Shown here one piece after another: positions 57,666 to 64,000 of a DNA stretch of 64,000 nucleotides. The notes below the pieces were generated by a model, which had not been told where the DNA came from, did not search any database, and saw nothing but the letters and a program-made list of their open reading frames with translations. Source of the DNA: Inia geoffrensis (Eukaryota > Chordata > Mammalia > Artiodactyla > Iniidae). The position numbers and the translations under genes were made by a program. Where the stretch lies: the NCBI GenBank assembly GCA_036417435.1, contig CM070904.1, forward strand, positions 15,172,835 through 15,236,834, given 5' to 3'. Position 1 is the stretch's first letter, and each line of letters begins with the position of its first letter.

Positions 57666-58319
57666 GTACACATTCTCCCAAATGACAACACTGGAATCCA
57701 ACCTGCCGATCACATGAAGGACTCTCAGTGGCATCTGCACCAGAGAGAAAATCCACTCCTTCATGCTTTCAATCAGTATTTGTTGGGCACTCTGGGAATT
57801 AAAAAAGAAAAAGAAAAAAAAAGTGAAGTCGCCTGCCACAGAGAGGTCATTTTCATTGACAACCTTAAAATATATGAAAAATTAAATAAGAAGCACTGTA
57901 TACCACCTCTTGTCACACATTCCTAGACCCACAAGGACTCTTAGACGTCATCTCCAATGCACTGGTTTTAAAGATGAAGAGCTTGGGGTCCAGTGTGAGA
58001 AAGGGCTTGTCCAATGAACACAGAGTGTCTGACACTTCATGCTCTCTCCATGCCCCACGTCCCATGGTCTCTCTGCCATCAAGACTTTAAGAAAGTCAGC
58101 CTCACAAAGCGGTGAAAAATGACTAAGCTGGTCTCATGCTGGGGAATAAATGACCAGCTACCCTGATTTTTACTCGGGACCGTAGTCCCTTAGCTGCTGC
58201 GGGCATGCATGACCTATGAGGGCAGAGAGCACAGTGTATGGTCACACAAACCTTCCTGACCACAGCACAGCCCTAAAGAGTTTGCTGGGGAGTCTAGGGG
58301 AAGGTAGATATTGATGTGT
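57666..58319. other. Mostly unassigned DNA
   Basis: A short L2 tail in antisense may lie at 57745-57800 ('tcaatcagtatttgttgggc'). The rest is unrecognised. Confidence 0.4.
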
Positions 58320-58645
58320 TCAAAAAAAAATTAAGAAACAAACTACCCCCATGTTGTAAATGTCATCATGTTGGCTCCTAATCAACACTTTGAGTATTAG
58401 CATTGTTTTAATCATTCTCCTATTGGAGAACAAATGTTGCATGTATAATTACACTGCTGCATTGTACTGTACAAATAACCATGTAATAACATCGTTGGAA
58501 TTTCTTGGTTCTTCATGGTAATGCCAAGTATAATTACCATGTAATCTGCCGAGAGCAAACAAGGTTGTAATTATTCCATAATCCAATCTAATTATGGGGC
58601 AACTGGATTGTTATTTGTGTTCAGGAGGAAAATATACACACAAAG
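58320..58645. promoter_or_regulatory. Candidate conserved noncoding element C
   Basis: A repeat-free block, extremely rich in homeodomain-type cores: 'gtataattacac', 'tataattaccatg', 'gtaattattcc', 'cataatccaatc' and 'tctaattatgg'. The 10-mer ACCATGTAAT occurs twice (58478-58487 and 58536-58545), and a 9-bp inverted repeat (catggtaat/attaccatg) lies at 58514-58541. No coding frame. Enhancer function is inferred only. Confidence 0.45.
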
Positions 58646-59176
58646 AATACAAGAAGAAAGGCATTCTCCTCACCTGTGGAGTGACAAGTCGGGGGGATTA
58701 GAGAGGGCCCTCAGCTCTGCTACCATCTGCTAAGATGACGAAACGCACGCTTATTGGTCCATCAAGATTTGGAGCCTGTCATCTTCAGTACTGACTCTAG
58801 ATTGACCAAGAGAAGGACTGACTACAAGGGCAAATCAGAAGAGGGAGTAGAGGAGACAGATGTCGGCAGAGTGTGAGCACCTGGAGGGTGAAGAGAGGCC
58901 AGCTCTCATAAATCCTCTCACCCGCCAGCCTCTCCTGTGCCTCTGGCACATACCTGCGACAGCAACATACAAACTTCTGTAAACCTGTTCCCATTTGACT
59001 CAGACCTATCAAACAACGACGTATTGTTGCTCCTACTATGATCATTTTATGGTGGATGTAAGATTGGCTCTGGGCCTTACAGAGAAGCCAGGCAAAGAAG
59101 ACAGAGAAGAATGGGATGAACCAACATGGGAGGAGGTCTTGGCAAGAAATGCTGTCTGTGTAGCTTGGTGGGGGGC
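58646..59176. other. Unassigned unique DNA
   Basis: No repeat or gene is recognised. The 207-codon minus-strand frame at 58797-59420 runs into the downstream LTR and is not a gene. Confidence 0.45.
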
Positions 59177-59634
59177 TATACTGTTTTCCTAGGGCCGCCG
59201 CAATGAAGTGCCACAAACTGGGTGGCTTGGAACAGAAACTCACTGTCGCACTATTCTGGAGCCCCAAGTTCAAAATCAAGGTGTTGGCAGAGCCATGCTC
59301 CCTCTGAAGGCTCCAGGGAAGGATGTTTCCTTGCCTCTTCCTGTCTTCTGGTGGTTTGCTGGCCATCTTTGGCTTCCTTGGCTGCAGATGCATAACGCCA
59401 ATCTCTGTCTCTGTCTTCATATGGCCTTCTCCCTATGTTTCTGTCTCTTCATATGGAGTTCTTTTCATAAAGACTTCAGTCATTGTACTAAGGACTCACC
59501 CTACTCCAGTATGCCCTCATCTTAACTCATTACATCTACAATGACCCTATTTCCAAATAAGGTCACATTCTGAAATACTGGGAATTAAAACTTCAACGTA
59601 TCTTTTTGGAGGGGAAATGATTCAACCCATTACA
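59177..59634 (-). mobile_element. MLT1C/D-type solo LTR, antisense, with 5-bp target duplication
   Basis: Sequence order: 'ctgttttcctagggccgccg', 'gtgccacaaactgggtggct', 'tcttctggtggtttgctggc', 'atatggccttctccctatgt', 'tgccctcatcttaactcatt', 'ccaaataaggtcacattctg' and 'ttcaacccattaca'. Flanks are ggggc (59172-59176) and gggac (59635-59639), one mismatch. It is 458 bp, non-coding, and of the same subfamily type as the copy at 30610. Confidence 0.92.
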
Positions 59635-59654
59635 GGGACCTTTAATTCATACAT

Positions 59655-59840
59655 GTACTTGACCTACATTTATATAGTAACTACTATGTGCCTGGTGTGT
59701 GATGATTGCCTAGTTTTTCTTTTCTTAATTGAACATTGATTTTGTGTGTGGCATGCATTATCTCATTTAAGTATGAGGCTTAGACAGGTGGGAATCCACG
59801 CCCAGACAGTCAGACCCCAGGACCTCCATGCTGAGCCACA
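59655..59840 (-). repeat. MIR SINE, antisense, with a gap
   Basis: 'agtaactactatgtgcctgg', 'ggcatgcattatctcattta' and a degraded 'cagacagtcagaccccagga' end follow antisense MIR. Confidence 0.6.
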
Positions 59841-60989
59841 TGCCTAGCCTTGCCAAGCCCAACATGTCAGTGGGACATATAGAGACAAGAGCCAGGGGAC
59901 CATCAGGGAGCCCTCTGACCAAGGTCTGTTCACCATCCCAGAATAGTCCATAAGAGGGGCTTAGGAGGAAGCACTGCACTATAGATAAGGAATTTTCTGA
60001 AACTGGGCGTCCAGAGGAAGGAAATTGAAAATGGAAGATGGAAAGTGTGGTTAAGTGTTAGGATGGAAGGACAGGAGATATGAATGGTTACATCGTGACA
60101 GAGCTTATTGGGTCCCACTGGATGCTTCCAGGACTGCTTGTTGGATGTTCCAGACCTCCTATGGATGGTGGCTTTTGCACCTTGCCAGGGCTCCTTTACA
60201 GGGAAAGGATTCACCACTTACTTTGCCATCCATGGATGTGGTACCCAACTGCCTCCGTTTGGCACCCATGGGCAGGAAGACCAACCCATCCTTTTGCCTT
60301 TCCTTCCTCACTAAGGCCTGTCTGTGAACCATATGGCCCCCAGCCTCGGGAACTTTCTTCCTTTCTCAAGGTACTGAAAGCTTTTGGAGGAAGTTAGAGT
60401 TGCAGTCTTAAAACAGATTGTAAATTCTTTATTTGGGGACTAATCTTGTCAGGCTGGTCGACCCTGGTGTTGACTGCTTTTCTAACCTGACATCAGTTAA
60501 TCCCCACTGCTCAGAAGTTAATCCCTTTGAGAACAAGATGAAAAGTGGTTTTGTGAGGCAATATTTAAAGACCTACAAACAATAACACGCCTTTGCCCCT
60601 GCTTCTGCAATTTCTATTTCTGGAAAGGGTTCAAAAACCTGTTTGTGTGAATGTATGTGAAGAACTTTCTATGGCTGATCTTGCGAGATGCTACTTTTGA
60701 TGAATAATGTAGAAGTGTTTATACATTAAAGCAGAAGGCACATGGCGTAAGTGTGTGTGTTTATCAAATACGGCACAAGCAAATGGCAGACAACAGCTAG
60801 TATGGGAATTTCAAAGACTGTGGAAATGCTGGAAGAGATTCTCTAATTGTGAAATATCAGAGGGAAGGAGTGAAAAGAGGCCTTCAAGAGAGCCCTCAGG
60901 AAAAACTGATATATATTATCAGTTATTGTATTCTGGGCTCTTGACTCATTGGAACTGTACTGTGAGATTTGATAAGTAATATATCCCCT
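59841..60989. other. Unassigned unique DNA
   Basis: No gene or repeat is recognised. 60410-60720 is repeat-free and AT-rich but without striking motif density. Confidence 0.4.
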
Positions 60990-61135
60990 CACCCTCCTCA
61001 CACTCCCAACAATCCATCATGGTATCAATGGCTCTATTTTATAGAAAAAGAAACTGAGAGTCACATAATTACTAAGTGGTAAAGGCTGAGATGCAAACAC
61101 ACATGCGATTCCCAAGCACAAGGTTTTCCACCACC
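60990..61135 (-). repeat. MIR SINE, antisense, partial
   Basis: 'tctattttatagaaaaagaa', 'actgagagtcacataattac' and 'taagtggtaaaggctgagat' match antisense MIR. Confidence 0.65.
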
Positions 61136-61299
61136 TGCTGGAAGGCATATACTTACAGCACAAAGACAAATACCACATATCATATGGCTGGAATGAGAGT
61201 CTTGCTTTCGGTCGCCAGGTGACTAGTATTTATTTCCTCTGTCAGAGTTCAGCTCAGAACCCTCCACTTCCAGGAAGGTTTCCTGGACTAGACAGAATA

Positions 61300-61765
61300 A
61301 AAGAATAGACTCATAGAATTAAAACGTCAGCACTCTTACAAACCTTATAGGTCATCTTATTCACCGGTTTTCAATTATGTTTTGAGGAGTCCTCGAGGTT
61401 CTACTAAGTGTCCTTAGGAGTCACTGGGGTTGTGAATGAGTGAAGAGGTACCTAGGGGTTGGGGATTCAGACCTCCACACAATGTTACAGCATTTTATAG
61501 GTACTTGTTACATATTTACACTTTAAATGTTGAGCTTCTTTCATAAAATTTCACTTGAAAAAGGGCTCTATAGCTGAGATTAAAAAAATAGTAATGAATA
61601 TATGTTGCAGTTTGAAATGCACCATTACTGTCCAGTGTTCTATTTTTATAGATAGGAAAGCACAAACACAGAGAAGGTAATTTCCTTGCTCAAGGTCACA
61701 AGGATAGATAGTATCAGGTCTCAGGTCTGAACTCAGGTCTCTGAGTTTCAATCCAATATTCTTAC
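61300..61765 (-). repeat. CR1/L3 or MIR-like repeat in pieces, antisense
   Basis: 61305-61365 ('actcatagaattaaaacgtc', 'ttataggtcatctta') resembles the start of an antisense L3 tail. 61630-61765 ('gataggaaagcacaaacaca', 'ttgctcaaggtcacaaggat', 'ctgaactcaggtctctgagt') is MIR/L3-like. Confidence 0.5.
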
Positions 61766-61959
61766 CAATGATCCATCTTTCTTCCTGACTCTCAGATCCA
61801 ACCAGATCCTGACACTTCCTGACATAAGCAGATATATGCACATGTATATAGGTATATCACATGAAAAAAATACATAGATCGATCATACAGTAGTATATAT
61901 TTAACCAGCTCCTGTGAACCAAGCTGCAAATTCATTGAGAGCTTAGACCACATCATTTC

Positions 61960-62105
61960 TAGAGCTTATGACTCTCATTGCCCATGAGCAGCCTAGCTCA
62001 AGGACACCCCAGTACAGGAAGCATCTCTTGTGAATCTTTATATTCCCAGTACCTAGCAACATGCCAGGCACATGGTAGATCCTCAATAAATGTTTAGAGA
62101 ATTAA
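61960..62105 (+). repeat. L2 LINE 3' tail, sense
   Basis: 'ctttatattcccagtaccta', 'gcaacatgccaggcacatgg' and 'atcctcaataaatgtttaga' are the L2 3' end. Confidence 0.8.
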
Positions 62106-62239
62106 TAAGTAAATCTGATGACCAGTTCTCAAGTCTCTGCTTAAATAATTCCAGTGACAATGAACTAATTACCTATAAAACAGCTCATGATCCCTTGGGT
62201 AGTTAAGTGTTATGTTGAGTAAAAATCTATGCCCCCATA

Positions 62240-64000
62240 GGTTAACTATTAACAAACCAAATCCAACACTGTATAAAAATGACAGTGCATTATGATCAAA
62301 TTGAATTTATTGCTTAAATGAAAAGTTGGCTTAGCATTTTAAAATCTATAATATCATTCATTTCATTGACAGACCAAAGGGAGGGAAAAAAATATATTAA
62401 CAACCCTTGATCCAGGAAAGCATTGAAAATAATTCCCATCATTGGTAAAACTCTCAGTGAATTAAGAACACAACTAAGCATCATTAAATAGGTAAAGGAT
62501 ATCTGCAAAAGGATAACTGTACAGCAAGCATCATGTTTCATGGAAAGACATTAGAAATATCACCCTTTAATATCAGGAACAAGACAAGGGTGCCCACTCT
62601 CAATTCTATTCAATAGTTTTGCAAGACAGAGAGCTAGCATATTACAGGGCTCAGAAGACATTAATATTGTGAAGAAAAATATAAAACTGCTTTTATTTGA
62701 AGACATGATTAACAACATAGAAAAGCCTAAGGGATCAATGAAAAATATAGAATTAACAAGTTAATTTAGCAAGGTTGTGGGATATAAATCCAATACACAA
62801 AGACAATTACATTTCTACGTACTAATAATAAAGATTTAAAAACACCATTTACACTAGCACAACATATACTTTCTAGAACTAAAATTTATAAAACATGTAT
62901 AAGACTAAAAGACTCTAGACTAAAGTCTGTAAAATATTGATGAGAAAAGTAAAAGGAGAATATACTATATTCATGGATCAGTAGGCTCAATATTGTTAAT
63001 GTGTCAATTCTCCCTCAACTGATCTACAATTCACAATCCAAATCAAAATTCCAGCAGGATATTTTTTTAGAAATCAATAAGCTAATTATAAAATTTATGT
63101 AAAAATACAAAGGATCTAGAATAGCCAAAACTATTTTGAAAAAGAAGACAAACATTCCATTTTTTTTTAACGGGCAATATATTTGAACCAACACTTCCAG
63201 AGAAGAGATACAAATGTCCAATAAGTGCAAAAAAAAAAAAAAAAAAGATCGTCACATCATTAGTCATCAGGAAAATACACAAATTAGATATGATTTCACA
63301 TTCACTAGAATGACCAAAGGCGAAAAGACTGATAAAAGGCAAAACTAATCTATAGTGACAGAAAGCAAAATAGTTATTGCTTAGAGCTGGGGGTGAGGGA
63401 TTGACATGTGTAAAAGGACATGTGTTTTTAACTTTTTGGGGTGATAAAAATGCTCTGTATCTTTATTATGGTGGTGGTTACGTGGCTGTATACATTTATG
63501 AAAACTCATCAAAACTATCCACCTAAATGGATGCATTTCATTGTATATAATACACTGCATTAAAGTTGTATAAAAAAATACCAAATTGACTATAGCAAAC
63601 GTTGGATGTAAAATAACTGAAACACTCATACTTTGTTGGTGGAAATGTAAAATGGCACAACTGCTTTGGATAAAACTAAACTTAAAAGTACTCTCTGACC
63701 CAGAAGTACCACTCCCAGGTATTTACCTACAAGAGTTGAACTAGATGTCTTCAAAAATACTTGCTCCAGATTAGCAACCATGCCAAAGTTCATCAACAGA
63801 TGAATGGATAAACAAATAGTGATATATTCATTCAATGAAATACTACTCAGTAATAAAAATGGACCAGTACCAAATACACAGAATCATGAATTAACCTCAT
63901 AGATACAATATTGAGTGAAAGAAGCAAAACACAAAAGAGTACATATGATATGATCCTCTTTATATGAAGTTTTAGAACTGGCAAAAGATTCATGGTTATA
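62240..64000 (+). mobile_element. Decayed L1 (L1M-type), sense, running off the window
   Basis: 62570-62650 retains the reverse-transcriptase neighbourhood ('agggtgcccactctcaattc', giving QGCPLS), followed by 'acacaaagacaattacattt' and 'gtgtcaattctccctcaact'. From 63165 comes the post-domain region ('acatcattagtcatcaggaa'), and from 63578 the stretch leading to 'atactactcagtaataaaaa'. Many stops and frameshifts; no functional ORF2. The 3' end lies beyond 64000. An 18-A run sits at 63229-63246. Confidence 0.9.
63337..63577 (+). mobile_element. L1 3' UTR insert inside the older L1
   Basis: The interval holds L1 3' UTR text ('actaatctatagtgacagaa', 'aactttttggggtgataaaa', 'ggctgtatacatttatgaaa', 'cattaaagttgtataaaaaa') that belongs downstream of the surrounding sequence. 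The older L1 reads through from '...aaaagactgata' before it to 'taccaaattgac' after it. It is about 240 bp, with a short A tail; a target duplication is not clear. Confidence 0.7.

Noticed and set aside
58797..59420. 207-codon open frame on the minus strand, the longest in the window
   Set aside because: About a third of it is MLT1 LTR sequence (59177-59634) and the rest is unique DNA with no domain, signal or exon-like border. It is a chance frame.
62570..63130. Reverse-transcriptase-like peptide pieces
   Set aside because: They are frameshifted remnants of L1 ORF2 with many stops, not a gene or a novel RT system.

Overview
This window is vertebrate nuclear DNA from a mammal, almost certainly a cetacean (whale or dolphin) or a very close cetartiodactyl relative. 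Four tRNA-Glu-derived CHR-type SINEs with the typical 'acttccctggtgg' head are present (20595-20957, 31995-32324, 46522-46650 and, reversed, 53085-53316), together with 3' ends of the L1 lineage that I associate from memory with whale genomes (51340-52308 and a stub at 2994-3079). The rest of the repeats are older mammalian elements: MIR, L2, CR1/L3, HAL1, MLT1/MST LTRs, Tigger and MER5A. Names are assigned from remembered consensus sequences, because no search could be run.

I find no protein-coding exon, no functional RNA gene, no CpG island and no prokaryotic or CRISPR feature. Every long open frame lies in a repeat, a microsatellite or unremarkable DNA and is treated as chance. The window reads as a gene desert or the inside of a very long intron.

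Layout: 1-8 kb holds old LTRs, MIR and L2, including two candidate ERV1-type solo LTRs. 8-15 kb is mostly unassigned unique DNA with MIRs, one L1 end and a G-rich tract. 15.7-17.1 kb is AT-rich, repeat-poor and possibly regulatory. 17-21 kb is a dense L2/MLT1/SINE block. 22.8-23.5 kb is a strong conserved-noncoding candidate. 23.5-30 kb has a long GT microsatellite, a forkhead-motif tandem duplication, MIRs and an MLT1 LTR. 30.3-33.5 kb is a HAL1 element broken by three later insertions. 33.5-41 kb is L2, MER5A, MIR and unique DNA. 41.4-43.0 kb is a second strong conserved-noncoding candidate. 43-57 kb contains L1 ends, SINEs, MIRs, a rearranged L1 cluster at 51.3-52.3 kb, and a Tigger-derived element. 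58.3-58.65 kb is a third homeodomain-motif-rich candidate. 59-62 kb has an MLT1 LTR and MIRs, and 62.2-64 kb is a decayed L1 with a second L1 tail inside it.

I did not find a new biological system. The most worthwhile leads are the three or four repeat-free, motif-rich blocks (possible long-range developmental enhancers), the near-consensus CHR SINE at 53.1 kb as a recent insertion, and the inverted L1 cluster.
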